64,000 bases of DNA. Origin: Epinephelus fuscoguttatus (lineage: Eukaryota; Chordata; Actinopteri; Perciformes; Serranidae). A model generated the notes under the pieces. The model saw nothing but the letters and a program-made list of their open reading frames with translations. It was not told the origin of the DNA and did not search any database. The position numbers were made by a program, and so were the translations under genes. The DNA lies in contig NC_064765.1 of the NCBI RefSeq assembly GCF_011397635.1, positions 27,432,632 through 27,496,631 on the forward strand, read 5' to 3'. Positions 1 to 12,419 of this stretch are shown piece by piece (positions within the stretch are counted from its first letter, which is position 1; every line of letters starts with the position of its first letter).

Positions 1-710
1 CTCAAGCACTCTGCTGCAGGCATGCTGCGGCAGACTTGTCACACTGCAACCGTGTCCCATGTATTTTAGATGTAAGACATCAATTACAAAGGGAGCTCAT
101 AAAAGCACCTCTGAGAATGATTTGTAGCCAAATAGTCACTGATTAGGAGGCTGTAGTCAGCAGTGACCACCCCAGACGTTTTTCCTTGTGTTGGCCAGAT
201 AGGGCCACTGAAAATCTTGGGCTGGCACACCAAAACCAAAAGCCATAACTGAATTTAAGGAATTTGATTTTGCTGTTAATATATATATAGGTTAGTTTAA
301 AACTTTGCCAATAAATAATAGTTGTTCCCTCGCCCAAATTAAGCCTAACTTTAAAGTGTTTCTGACAAGCTATGCCAAGACAACTAACTAACTGTCTGAT
401 AACACAAGAGGGGGGCCACTGGAAGCAATATTTTATCTGTACACAGTTCCTCTCCCAAGATTCTAATCACTTTATTTAATATATAATTCTGATATATTAC
501 TGTGATTGGTAAATTGGTAGCCTCTGTCATTTAAACTGACCCATTCTGTAAGACTGCATTGCTTATTGCCCAAGTATATTATCTCTCAACTTTTCATTTG
601 TCACAGTTGATCATTAGATCTTTGTAAGTTATGGTAAACCATAAAGTAATTTAAGGAACTTGTTGAGCATACAAGGTAATTGTAAAAACAACAAACAGTG
701 AAACTCTTAC
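1..710. other. No gene recognised; presumed SLC7A-like intron
   Basis: This AT-rich stretch lies past the splice donor (GT at 710-709, minus strand) of the left SLC7A-like exon, so it is intron if that copy was ever spliced. I looked for the next SLC7A exon, which should encode the short stretch after the YxTEEL motif, and saw none. No repeat family was recognised. Confidence 0.5.
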
Positions 711-3700
711 CTCTGGATGTTTCAGCTCCTCGGTTAGATAATTCAGAGTGTTTCATCCACCATAGGACCACAAGCCCTGATAGAAAGCAATGCCAGTGGA
801 GCTGACATCAGCATTTGTTCCCTCGAAAGAGTTATAGTAGTAGTAGTAGTAGTAGTTTTATTCAGTCATGACAACACCAAACATTGTACACAGTATTGAC
901 ATTTCACACAAAATCACAAAATCAAGAATCATGTGTTGAATATTGACTGAAAAGGCATAGGCAGAAGCAGACTGCTTATAAGAGCCTATCCTATATTATC
1001 AACTTTTTAGCCTACCAACCTCCAAAAAACAAAGAAACCACAACAACAGATAATTAATCGCACTTATAAGCTTCAAAAATAGCTTTACAAACCATTTTCT
1101 TAAAAACCAAAAGAGAATGACATGTTTTTAAATTTATGTTGGCATCATTCCAGAATTTAACGCCAATAATGGAGACCCATCTCCTTTTCATACCTTTTTT
1201 AGCTTTTTGTACAGTAAACTTGCAAGCACCTCTAAGATTATAAGGACTGTCCTGAATTGAAAAGAACCTCTGTATTGAGTCAGGGAGCATTTTTGATTTT
1301 GCTCTAAACATAATTTGCATTATTTTATAATAAAACAGATCATTAAATTTCATAACATGGGAATTTAGAAAAAGTATTTCTGTGTGAGCATAATAATCAG
1401 CCTTATTGATAATACGTATAACTCGTTTTTGCAGTTTTATTATTGAATTTATGGTGGTTTTAAAGGTGGATCCCCACAATTCCACACAGTAAGATATATA
1501 GGGAACAATCAATGAGTAGTAGATCAAATGTAAAGCCATGGAATTCAATACATTTCTGGATTTATACAGGATTGCAAGTGATTTTGAGATTTCCCTTTAA
1601 TATATTCAATGTGTTGTTTCCATGTTAGCTTTTGATCAATGACAACCCCAAGGAATTTAGTCTCAGAAACTCTTTCGATGTCAACATTACAGATTTTTAA
1701 TTTAACATTACAATCACTTTCATTTGGATTCCCAAAAACCATAAATTTTGTTTTCTTAATATTTAAAGATAATTTATTGACATCAAACCAAGTCTTGAGA
1801 TATTCCAGCTCCATTTCTACACAACACAAAAGTTCCTTTAAATTCTTACCAGAGCAAAACAAATTGGTATCATCTGCAAATATTACATATCTAAAAATCT
1901 GTTACATTGCAGATGTCATTGATATAAAGAATGAACAGTATTGGACCAATCACTGATCCTTGTGGTACGCCACATGTAATCTTTCTCAGTGCTGACATAG
2001 TATCATTAATTTGTACACACTGGTGTCTGTTACCTAAATAACTTTCCAGCCAAGAATGAACAACCCTCGTATTCCATACATCTCTAATTTCTTCAATAAC
2101 TGTCTGTGATCTATGGTGTCACCTTCTGCAGATCAATATACAGACCAATAGAACACTCACCATTTTCATTTGCATTTGCTATTTCTTCTACCATTTGCAT
2201 TACTGCAAAAGCAGTGGTTCTGCTTTCTCTGAATCCATATTGATTTTCACTTAATAATTTATTTTTATGAATGAACAAATTTAATTGTTTTACAAACAGT
2301 TTCTCTAAAATTTTAGAAAATTAAAAAAGTGATATTGGTCTGTAATTTTCCATATAGTGTTTATCTCCATTTTTATGAATTGGGATCACCTTTGCTATCT
2401 TCATGTTGTTAGGAAAGATTCCTTTTTGGAAAGACAGATTACAAACATAGATCAAGGGTCTGACAATATAATCAATAACATCTTTAATAATTACAGTATC
2501 AATGGAATGGATGTCAAGTGATCTCTTATTTTTTAATTTTCCTACAATTTCAATAATATCAGTTTCATGTACCCCACTTAAAAACATAGAACTAGCATTA
2601 GTATTCATCAAATTATTAAACATATATTTGTTGTCATCAGATACAGTAATCTCTTTTGCCAAAGAAGCTCCAACATTTACAAAGTAGTCATTGAACTCAT
2701 CAACAATATTTCTTAAATCATCCACTTTATTATTAACTTTATTTATAAAGAAATCTGGAAGTTCTGAATTATTACTTTTATTATGTATAATATAATTGAT
2801 TACCTTCCAAGTTTTTTGTATGTTATTTTTACTGTCCTCCAATATTTTACTATAGTATTCCTTTTTTTGAGTCCTCATAATAGTAGTTAGTTTGTTCTTA
2901 TAGCGCTTATATTTTTCCTCACTATCACTAGTTCTCTGCTGTAAAAACTTTTGTACAGTTGGTTTTTCTTATTACATGCCTTTTGCAGACCTTTTGTAAT
3001 CCATGGTTTACCTTCATATTGATCTTTCACCCTACACATTTTTATAGGACAATGCTTATTATATAATTTTAAAAATGCAGACAAAAATGCATCATATGCT
3101 AAATCTGGATCATCAACATAAACCTCATCCCAGTTACAATTTCCATCAGATCCATCTTTAAGGCTTCAATTCTTTCTAATGTTTTCAATCTCCTTAATTT
3201 GTAGGGATGTTTATTTCTATCAATCGTACATTTAGCAATTAAATTATGCACAACTACAAAAACAGGAAGGTGATCACTGACCTCACTTATGAGCAAACCG
3301 CTTGTTACTTGGTGATGAGTATTCGTAAAAATATTGTCTATAAGTGTTGCACTGTCTTTGGTTATTTGACTCGGGTTGTCAATCAGGGGCCAGATACCTA
3401 GACTGAACATTGTGTTACAAAATTCTGTTGTCATTTTATGTTCATTCCATTTCATTAAATCAATATTGAAATCACCACAAATAAAAACTTGTTTCTTATC
3501 ACATACCTTACCTAAAATGTCAACCATGGAATTAACAAAGGAATCAATGCAAGAGCCAGGTGTCCTATATATGCAACTCACAATAATACTTTTCAGATTA
3601 GTGGAATGAATTTCAATTGTCAGACTCTCCATGATATCATCCACAACTGTACTGTCAACCACTCTACACTGAAAATCTTTCTGTACAAAGAAAGCCACTC

Positions 3701-4661
3701 CACCACTCCTTTTATTCTTGCGGTTTACATTAAAATGATTGTATCCCTCTAATATAAAATTGGAGCCCTTTTCATTTGTCAGCCAGGTTTCACTGATGGC
3801 AATGACTTGAAAACTATGTTTTAAAGATTGCACAATTCTTTGATTTGATCAAAATTTGCATAGAGGCTTCGACTATTAAAGTGTATAATTGAAAATCCAT
3901 TCAGACTGAGTTCATTAAACTGAATTTCCGTGTAATATTTGGACCCAGAGTTCCAATCTTTATAAAAATTTGCATCTGGATCAATGTCATTCTCAAAACT
4001 AAATGATTTATGTTCAGCTGACTTCAAAAAACTTAAGTATGACTCTTCATATATTCTATTGAAACAGGGCTCAAAGTTATCAGTTATCAAAGTTCTCGGT
4101 GTGTCCTTGGAAAAGCTTCACAACACCTCCCAATGTGATCACTGTCAGTGCCAGTACTTTGGCAACCAGGGTAACCACCTGGATGGCAGTAGCCAAGTGT
4201 ACGCTCAGACAGTTAACTATAGTCAGCACGATGATAGCTCCTGCTGCCACCAACTTCAACACCAGCTGTGGAGGGCTACAGCCGCTGTAAAAGGGGGCCA
4301 AGACGTATTCAGCAAAATCCAGGGCAATTCCTGTTCCAGCGGCAGGCTTCATAACAATGACAAAGCTGATGACAAACATAAAGGCCACCACTTTTCCTAC
4401 CGTCTGCAGAATGTAGATAAACTCTCCTCCAGACTCTGGTATGACTGTGCCCTGTTCAGCATAGCAGAGTCCCGCCAGCATGGTTATCAACCCACAGCAA
4501 GTCCATATGACAAAGCTGGCCCCGGGGCTGCCACTAGATGACATCACGAACTGGGGGGATATGAAAATCCCAGATCCTACAATGGTGCTGGCAATGAATG
4601 ATACAGCTCCAATAATCCCCACTTCCCTCTTCAGATTGAGTCTCTGCGTGTCACTCCCCAT
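711..4661 (-). pseudogene. SLC7A9/13-like amino acid transporter, first coding exon, broken by a LINE
   Basis: Minus-strand coding exon of a b(0,+)-type heteromeric amino acid exchanger light chain, split in two. The upstream half (4661 down to 4082) is open from an ATG in good context (A at -3, G at +4). It encodes the LeuT-fold N-terminus with the family GSGIF motif (about residues 28-32) and four to five membrane segments, ending in GHTENFDN. The downstream half (835 down to 711) continues in frame as SFEGTNADVSSTGIAFYQG and ends at a GTAAGA donor. A 3.2 kb LINE lies between the halves. The downstream half also has TGA at 755-753 where the right-hand copy (14117-14815) has the conserved Trp codon. 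Later exons are not seen. A working allele or splicing around the LINE is unlikely given the second lesion. Family assignment is firm; SLC7A9 versus SLC7A13 ancestry is not. Confidence 0.88.
836..4081 (-). mobile_element. L2/CR1-group LINE inserted in a coding exon
   Basis: Non-LTR retrotransposon in the same orientation as the exon it interrupts. From its 5' end it encodes an N-terminal segment (about 4080-3830), an APE-type endonuclease (AISETWL near the start, GDFNIDL, SDHLPVF; about 3833-3240), a linker (3084-2330) running into the RT (NYRPIS), the RT core (GVPQGS, then an FADD box near 1890), and the C-terminal domain ending at 1054. The frame is broken several times, so it is dead. Its 3' end is AATAAAACTACT followed by a short ACT-repeat tail. 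The 6 bp AGTTAT at 830-835 recurs at 4082-4087 and is the likely target duplication. At about 3.25 kb it is close to the length of an ORF2-only element. The exact clade (L2, Rex1 or a relative) is uncertain. Confidence 0.9.
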
Positions 4662-7339
4662 CGTGTGACTGCTACTGTCTTCTCACAAGCATTTACAGTG
4701 GATACTAAATAAGTACTGTGCAATATATAGCTGGCTGTAGATTAACAGCTTACCATCGAGCACCTGAAATTACCCTGTCACAATGGAGCAAGGTCTGTCA
4801 ATCCTATTTTTATGACATAATATGGCTTAAGCCGTAGGACCCATTACAGGGACAGTGACAAGAAATCATGTTGATCATCTGGACTAAAAAAATAGTTTGA
4901 TGCAGGCATGGATGCTAACAGCTGCCTCTCTGTCAGCTCCACTAAATTTGTGCTATAATTAGGCTCTTATGTCTATTTTGCAAGTGTTATCTGTGCTTTT
5001 TTGGTTGGCTGAGATGGTGGTGGCGTGTCGCTGCAGGACGTTTACTCAGGATGAATAAATCAGCTGAAAAGTCTGTAAACTATCCTCCTGCCGACATCTA
5101 GCTAGCTAGGTGCTGTTGAGCCAGGTCAACATTTTCAAATGTAAACATCAATAAAGTTGGGGAAGAAATGGACACCAGCTGAACTGGTATCCTGCTAGCC
5201 ATTGTACAGATGTTGGAAAATACTGGACGACCTCTGTGCTGCATTAATTTCCAACAGGATATCAGGAACTATAACATCCTTTGATTCGCCGCAACTTGGC
5301 TAAACCCTGGACAGTGCCATTCAGCCAGGAGGCTCTTTGTCTATATGCGGATGTGACAGAGCAGAGGACTCTGTGTGAGAAGGAGAGAAGACCTATGCTT
5401 TACGGTGAATAGGGACTGGTGCTACTGTGGGAATGTTAAGTACTGTGCCGGGCAGCCCTGCTTTGGATCACTGCTAACAGCAGCTGCAGTGTGGCGCTGC
5501 CTTGTTCAGGAGGAGCACTTGTGCGGCAGTCTTGTTGAGGTCAGGACATGTGAACAGTTAAATCGTTCCACAACCAAAAACTATGTATTACCAGAACCAT
5601 CCAGAAACATGGACAATTATAAAGCAGCAACCAACAATGTAAGAAAATGCAAAAAAGGACTAAATTACACAAGTCAAAGATGCTGATGGATTAACATTTT
5701 ACCTTGTATAATTTCATGTGACAAATAAATTATTAAGATGATGTGATTTGAAAAGAATAGGCTTTTATACTCTGCAGACTGCAGTCGACCTTTTTTAAGT
5801 CTTTTGCTAAGATTGTCACAGATTGACCGTTCACTAAGCCCAGCACCTTTGTGATGTATCAAGCTTTCGAAGCTCGCATGGAGCCCACACTGTAACTAAC
5901 CGCACTCCCTGAAGAAATACAATCAAATTTTTAGAAAAACAAAAGAGCAATTTTAGAGACAAGCAGACAGAGGGGTCTACAGTATGTGTTTGAATGATAT
6001 ATCCAGGATGTCAAACTGATACAGCAGCAAAAACAGTTTAAAAAGATTAACATAGTGTGAAGCTAAAGCCGAACTATAGGCTACAGATCACTGTGTAAAT
6101 GTGAACCACTTCATCACTGCTGATCAAGACAGAAGGCTATGAAAATAAAGGGAAACTTCACCGATATTCAACAAGCTGTTTGTCAGATGTGTGTGCAGAT
6201 GAACGGTATTTGGTTTTTTACTGTGCCGCCATCCGACAGACCTCCACTGGCAGATGAGAGCTCCGTGGGAAGCTAAACGCCATTCATCTGCGCACAATGC
6301 AATGACACACAGCTGGTTGAATATCAGCAAAGTTTCCCGCTTCCCTTCACCAGTTCCTGTAGAGCAAGGTAGGTCTTTATTCACTGTATTATTAAAAAGC
6401 GAAAGTAGCATGTGTATACATTTAGTAGGCTATACTTGCTGTAGCTAGCTAGCTAACTGTACACTCTTCAGAGTGTGATTGTGGTTTTGGAACAGGGAAG
6501 AAATGTGAATGTCTTTCCAACCTCTCCGGGTAACGAGTATTACTAATACACGACGTGCCCCAGGCATAATGTTGAGTTTGAAATCCATTAAACCTGCCTG
6601 AAAATGAAGGAAATCTGAAACAACTGCATGAGAGTCTATGGAGCACAGCCGTGCTGTTGTCGGACCCTTGTCGGAGGTGGCTGATGCTACGCTATAATTG
6701 GCCAGACTGCATTTGAGGGGCAGGAAGCAAAAAGTCCATTTTCACAAACCTGTCTCCTAAAGCCATTTAAAAAATCTATTGGGGTTCATGGGGGTAAAGG
6801 TTTTTGTCATTCATTAGGCTATGTAGATAGGTACAATGCATCCAAATAATTGGGTTGAAACCAGTAGTCTCTTGTATCTCCTCTCCTGTGGGCAGCTAAG
6901 CCCTACCACCCAATTATGCTTAAACTGAGTGCAGTAGATTTTAGGGTTTGGTAGAAGTGCTCAGTAGCACCCTGACTCTGTGAATGGTAAGGCAAAGACT
7001 ATCTATGCAAGACATGAAACTGTTTCAGAATTTTTGGAAACACGTTTTTAGTGAAATGTGTTCCTTAATCACAGTAAAAAAAACCCATGAAGCATAGGAC
7101 ACAAATAATCTCTGTCAGAGATTTTTCACAACAGACTCTGTTGCAATGTTGCCTGAGAGTAATCTGCAGGGTAGCATCACAAGAGAAGGAGGCAAGTCAG
7201 ACCACATACAACCACCAACAAAATCCTCATTCCCTTTTACCTTGACTCCTAAACCAAGAAAGAGGGATGCACTAAAACACAAACTAATACTCTCACCAAA
7301 TTTAGTACCCTCAGTACCCACAAATCCAAGATAGCAGCA
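4662..7339. other. Intergenic, no gene supported
   Basis: About 2.7 kb with only short open frames of no recognisable family. The frame at 5375-5686 (+) looks like chance. A possible minus-strand splice donor (CGATGGTAAG near 4755) could mark a 5' UTR exon of the left SLC7A copy, but this is weak. No further SLC7A exon was found here. Confidence 0.45.
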
Positions 7340-10300
7340 TGTCCATTGTCTCCTCAGTGTCTGTCTGTCTTAATTATTTTTAATTGACCTTAGTGCCTTT
7401 CCTCACTCTTGAAAAAGGTTTTTTTAGTAACTTTTGTGAATTTACTTCAAGCAATTTGAATGTTTTCGGGACTGTGTGCCTGTCCTCTGGCTGTAGCTAT
7501 CTCAAGGAACCCAGGGAACTGCTGCAGTGTGGTTTGCTTTCAACCTAGATCTGTTACAGCAATACAGGGTCCCATCTTCTGCTGCACTGTGGTGTGCTTC
7601 TAGCCTGGAACTGCAGCAGCAAGTTCAGCTACATTGGCTATACTGGTTTGAGCTGTGTGCTGATACCATCTACACTACACTGAAGCCTGTGCTGTTTGTT
7701 TAAGCCATCCACACCACTGTCTGCTGGAGCAGATGCCATCTATATCAAAGTGAGGCCTGCACTGTCTGCTGGAGCACTCTCACTACTACTACTCTACTCT
7801 CTCTACATTAATAAGTGTTGAGAGTTGTGGAGTTATGGCATTTCTACTGACTTTACTTTGTTTATCGACTGTGTGGGACTTGGGGGCAAGTGATTGTTCC
7901 TGGGTGAGTACATCTGACAATGTGTTCAACCTGCTGGTCATTTCTCACGGATGCACTTGCACTACAGCTGCTGTGCAACCTGTACAACTACCACTCCATT
8001 TGGCACAGGACATGAACTTATCATCTGATCTGCCCAGAGTGCATAATCACCTCACGTTCAGTGAGAGATCCTGCTTGGCTTCAGCATGTAATGTTACTAA
8101 GCAGAGATTGTTGATTGTCTTATTATTACTTCTATCTGGTAACGTGCAACCTAACCCTGGCCCTGAGCTGCAGTGTATCCAGACACCATCTGATTTTAAA
8201 TCCTTGTCTGGTCTTAAAATTGTTCATCTTAATGTGCGCAGCTTGTTAACTAAGATGGACATGGTCAGGATTTGGGTTAAATCAAGAGATGCAGATATTG
8301 TTATTATCTCGGAAACTTGGCTGTCCAAATCTATTGCTAAAGAAGATATTAACATAGTTGGATACAATGTTTATCGAACAGACAGGCCAAAGAAAGGTGG
8401 CGGTGTTGCCATCTATATCAAATCAAAATTTGATGCTTGCATAGTTCTGTCTGAATCCATCTGCAAACAACTGGAATTTTTGGCACTGAATGTGGAAATC
8501 ATTAAGGGCCTTTGTATAACTGTTGTTGGGTGCTACAGACCTCCATCTGCCTCCAAGGAAGCGTTACAATATTTGAAGCATCTTTTGTCAAGACTGAATT
8601 ATAGTGAACTTGTTTTAGCTGGTGATTTGAATTGGGATTGGCTTAAGCCAGTTTCTGATGATTTTAAATCTTTGTGTGACTCTATTAATTTTACCCAGTT
8701 GGTCAATTCACCCACTCGGCCAAACCTCAAAAGCCCTGAGAAGTCCACCTTGATTGATTTAATTTTGACAAATGTTCCTCATAAATTCTCTTCTCTGGGT
8801 GTGTTCTGCAATGACTTAAGCGATCACTGTGCTGTTGCTGCTATTAGAAACACTAAGATGCCCAAATCAAAGTCTCGTATTATTTATAAGAGGAACCTTA
8901 AACTTTTTAATGAGCAAGCCTATCATCACGATTTGTCTAATTTTGATTTGAAAAAAATAGGTTTGATCCCTGATGTAGAGTTAGCTTGGACATTCTTTAG
9001 GGATGGTTTTATGCAAATTGTGAATAAACATGCCCCTATTAGGAGATTTAGGGTAAAGGGGCGAGAAAACCCCTGGTTCTCTCCAGTGCTGGCAGAAAAT
9101 ATTTATGAGCGTAACCTGGCTTGGGCCAAGGCAAGGAAAACAGGTTCTCCTAATGATTGGCTTGTTTTCAGACAATTGAGAAACAAATGCTCTTCTTTTA
9201 TCAAGAAAGCCAAATCTGAATATTATTTGTCTGTCACCACTGAGAACCTAAATGATCCACGGAAATTTTGGAAAGTTATTAATTCTCTTTCTGTGAGTAA
9301 AAGCAGTCAAGCTCTACCTACATATGTTTTAAAGGATTCTGTCCCTGTCTATGACAAAATGGAGGTATTGAATTGTTTTAACAAGCATTTTATATCTTCC
9401 GGTTCTCTATTTGATTCTGTGGGATCTGTCTCTGAGAGACCGCCCACCGACCTTCCAATGTATAGTGGTCAGCCTTTCAACTTTGTACCCTTCTCTGTTC
9501 AAGAAGTTCATAAAGCCCTTAAAGATTTAGATCCCAGAAAATCCTCTGGACCTGATTTAATCGATCCTTACTTTTTGAACCTGGCAGCTGATTTTGTAGC
9601 AGAGCCTCTTGCATTCCTTTTTAATCTTACAGTGGAGAAGAATGAGATTCCCTCTGTATGGAAATCTGCTTTTGTTCTCCCTATATTAAAAGGGGTGAGC
9701 CAGCGATTTTAACTAATTATAGACCAATATCTAATTTATCAGTGCTGGCCAAAGTTCTTGAAGCTCTTGTGAGTGAGCAAGTTAAGGTATTTTTACATTC
9801 TAACACCATTTTATCAAAATATCAATCAGGCTTCAGGAAAAAGCATAGTACCATTACAGCTGCAATGAAGGTGGTAAATGACATTTCTGTTGCACTTGAC
9901 AAGAAACAACATTGTGCATCTCTTTTTATTGATTTGTCAAAAGCGTTTGACACAGTTGAACACAATATTTTAAAACTTAGACTCTTGCAATCAGGACTCT
10001 CGGAGCAAGCAGTTACTTGGTTCACCAACTATCTCAGTAATAGGACTCAGTGCATTAAATATGATGGCCTGTGTTCTGATATTGTTACTGTCCACAAGGG
10101 GGTGCCGCAGGGTTCTGTATTAGGTCCCCTTTTATTCATTATTTATATCAATGATTTGGGTATAAATGTGACAAATGCTAATTTGCATTTCTATGCTGAT
10201 GACACAATTATTTACTGCTGTGGATCAACTCTTGTTCAGGCCATTGAATCACTGCAGAAAGCCTTTGTTGCTGTCCAGCATTCATTACTTCAGCTGAAAC

Positions 10301-11214
10301 TTGTTCTCAATGCAGACAAGACTAAGCTTATGCTGTTCTCTAATTCTAGGAAGAGGCCACAAATTATCCCCTCAGTGACCACTCTTGAAGGAAATGAAAT
10401 AGAGGTGGTTCATGAGTATAAATACTCGTGGGTGTTTTGATTGATGCCTCCCTCACTTTCAAGCCGCATATAGAGAAATTAGTGAAGAAGCTGAGGATAA
10501 AATTGGGTTTTTACTTTCGAAATAAGCTATGTTTTTCTTTTAATGCAAAAAAGCGACTTGTTGCTGCTACCTTTTTACCAGTGTTGGATTATGGAGATCT
10601 TTTATATATGAATGCGTCTGCTAAATGTCTTCATATGGTTGACGCTGTCTACCATGCTTCTCTGAGGTTCATTACTAATTGTAAACCATTGACACACCAC
10701 TGTGAGTTATACTCTCGGGTTGGATGGGCTGCTCTGGCCACTCGAAGGCTCAGTCATTGGTATACTTTTATATGTAAGGCATTACTTGGTCTACTGCCTT
10801 CCTACATTTGTTCCTTAATTGCACAGAGAAGTGCTGGTCCTTACTTCTTTCGTTCGCAAGATTACTTGTTGCTTTCTGTTCCATATGCCCATACTGAATT
10901 GGGTAAAAAGGCTTTTGTCTACTCTGCACCTTCAGCATGGAATATGTTGCAAAATGACTGGAAACTAACAGGGTTAATGTCTTTGAGCGCATTTAAATCC
11001 AAACTAAGAATACTTGAGCCCGACTCCACTACATGTACTTGTTTTTCATAATCTGCTTGTAAATTCAATACTATTTGTTTGTGTTTTATCTGTGTAATTT
11101 GTAACTGTGTTTCATGCTTGCTGCTGCCTATCTTGGCCAGGTCTCCCTTGAAAAAGAGGTTGTTAATCTCAATGGGATCTTCCTGGTTAAATAAAGGTTA
11201 ATAATAATAATAAA
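7340..11214 (+). mobile_element. Nearly intact L2/CR1-group LINE with 2A-like motif
   Basis: Plus-strand non-LTR retrotransposon; the 5' edge is approximate. A GC-richer 5' region with imperfect internal repeats (about 7480-7800) precedes one long frame from ATG 7835. The protein starts with a signal-like hydrophobic stretch, then a hydrophobic run and GNVQPNPGP (residues 102-110). An APE endonuclease follows (LNVRSLL, ISETWLS, GDLNWDW, SDHCAV), then the RT with NYRPISNLSV, PQGSVLGP and a canonical YADD box near 10193-10204, and a C-terminal domain ending at 11051. Two single-base shifts interrupt it: one near 9690, before the NYRPIS box, and one near 10428. Otherwise the frame is open, so insertion was fairly recent. 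The 3' end has the fish LINE signature CTGGTTAAATAAAGG followed by an AAT-type tail. Confidence 0.9.
8135..8164 (+). other. 2A-like ribosome-skipping motif in the LINE ORF
   Basis: Residues 101-110 of the LINE protein read SGNVQPNPGP, directly after a leucine-rich run (residues 91-100). The canonical 2A core is D-V/I-E-x-NPGP, with skipping between the final Gly and Pro. Here NPGP is exact, while the D and E positions are N and Q. 2A-like sequences at the N-terminus of APE-type LINE proteins are an established feature, some active and some not. Position and hydrophobic lead-in fit; activity is not shown by sequence. Confidence 0.7.
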
Positions 11215-11673
11215 GTTTAAGAAGCTATGCAGAAGGAAAGGAAGCATCAGTTTAACTAGTGCACAACCTCCAGTGTCAGTGTCCTTTTCCATTTTCCCAG
11301 GGATGACTAGTGACATGGTTACCCAGGTCAACCAATTGCAATCTCATGCTAATCTGAACTGATACCTCAAAAAAAAACAAACAAAAAAAAAAACAGAAAT
11401 GCAAGGGGCAGACTGAATCAATGTTGACACTTGGCTCCAAACGATGGACACCCTGTTGGAAATTGTTCACAGATATCAGTGCAGACTTTCTGTGGTGACT
11501 ACTGCTACTAAAAGCCACGGAGTGATTGCTAGACTGGGTAGAAACTAGTTTGGAAGAGTGCAGATGACTTTCTTTGGTTGCAGGACTGTTTATTATACAA
11601 GAAAACAACAAACAACAGCGTGTGCATAGCTACATGGTCAAAATCTTTGTGCTCACTCCATCCCCAGTCACTG
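11215..11673. other. Intergenic, nothing recognised
   Basis: Short A-rich and mixed sequence between the LINE tail and the transposon pair. No coding signal or named repeat was seen. Confidence 0.4.
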
Positions 11674-12415
11674 GGTGCGTTTCATGATGGCTTCTCATTC
11701 AGAATGAAATAAATCTGAATGAAATCATTCGGAATTAAAGTCTTTCCAGGTAGTTTACATGGGAAATATTCATTCCTAATGAGGGTTTACACGGGAGATC
11801 AGTTTAATCGCCTTTATTCGGGTCCGCGCAAGGTTTGGGGCAGGGAAGGTTTCTGATTGGATAGGGGGTGGGGCGGATGTTATGTGTTTACGTTTACCGG
11901 AAGAAAACACTGGAGTCCTCGCACTGGATAACAAGATGCTTGACGACGCCATTCTTAGTGCCCTTTTCAGGCTTGTTTTGCTTATATTCTTGAAGTAGCA
12001 GTACGACAACAACCTTGTTCTGCTAATGCTTTGTCTGTTGAGGAGGAGAAGAGAGGTAGAAGGTCGAAGACGGGAGATAGAAGATTGTGCTTTGGTGTAT
12101 GGAAACCGGTGAGTGCAACGAGTCCGACTGCTCTATCTCAGCCCGTTGCTACGCACGCTATATACGTCATCGCACCAGAAGGGCAAGGAAACGAGCATGC
12201 GCAGAAAGACCGGAATGAACTTAAAGAGGAATAAGTGCGACAAATTCTTTCATTCGGAATTAGAAAGGGAATATTCCAGCCCCTTACTTTGGATTGAATT
12301 TTCAATCGCATTGGCCATTTTCATTCCGAATTAGGTGTTTACAAGATCACTTTTAATGGGAATGAACTTTCATTCCAAATGAAAAGGGAATTAAACTGTC
12401 CATGTAAACACACTC
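11674..12415 (+). mobile_element. DNA transposon remnant, copy 1 of a tandem pair
   Basis: Imperfect terminal inverted repeats: the left end begins GGTGCGTTT then CATGATGG, and the right end is the complement of GTGTGTTTACATGG. Internally, from 11935, it encodes MLDDAILSALFRLVLL, then after one stop QYDNNLVLLMLCLLRRRRE, and ends at a GTGAGT donor (CALVYGNR). This looks like the first exon of a transposase whose other exons are gone. The style of the peptide suggests PIF/Harbinger, but I cannot confirm that. About 85% similar by eye to the copy that follows directly. Confidence 0.65.
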
Positions 12416-12419
12416 ACTA

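Noticed and set aside
5375-5686. A 103-codon Cys-rich frame on the plus strand
   Set aside because: No signal peptide, family match or splice context; likely chance.
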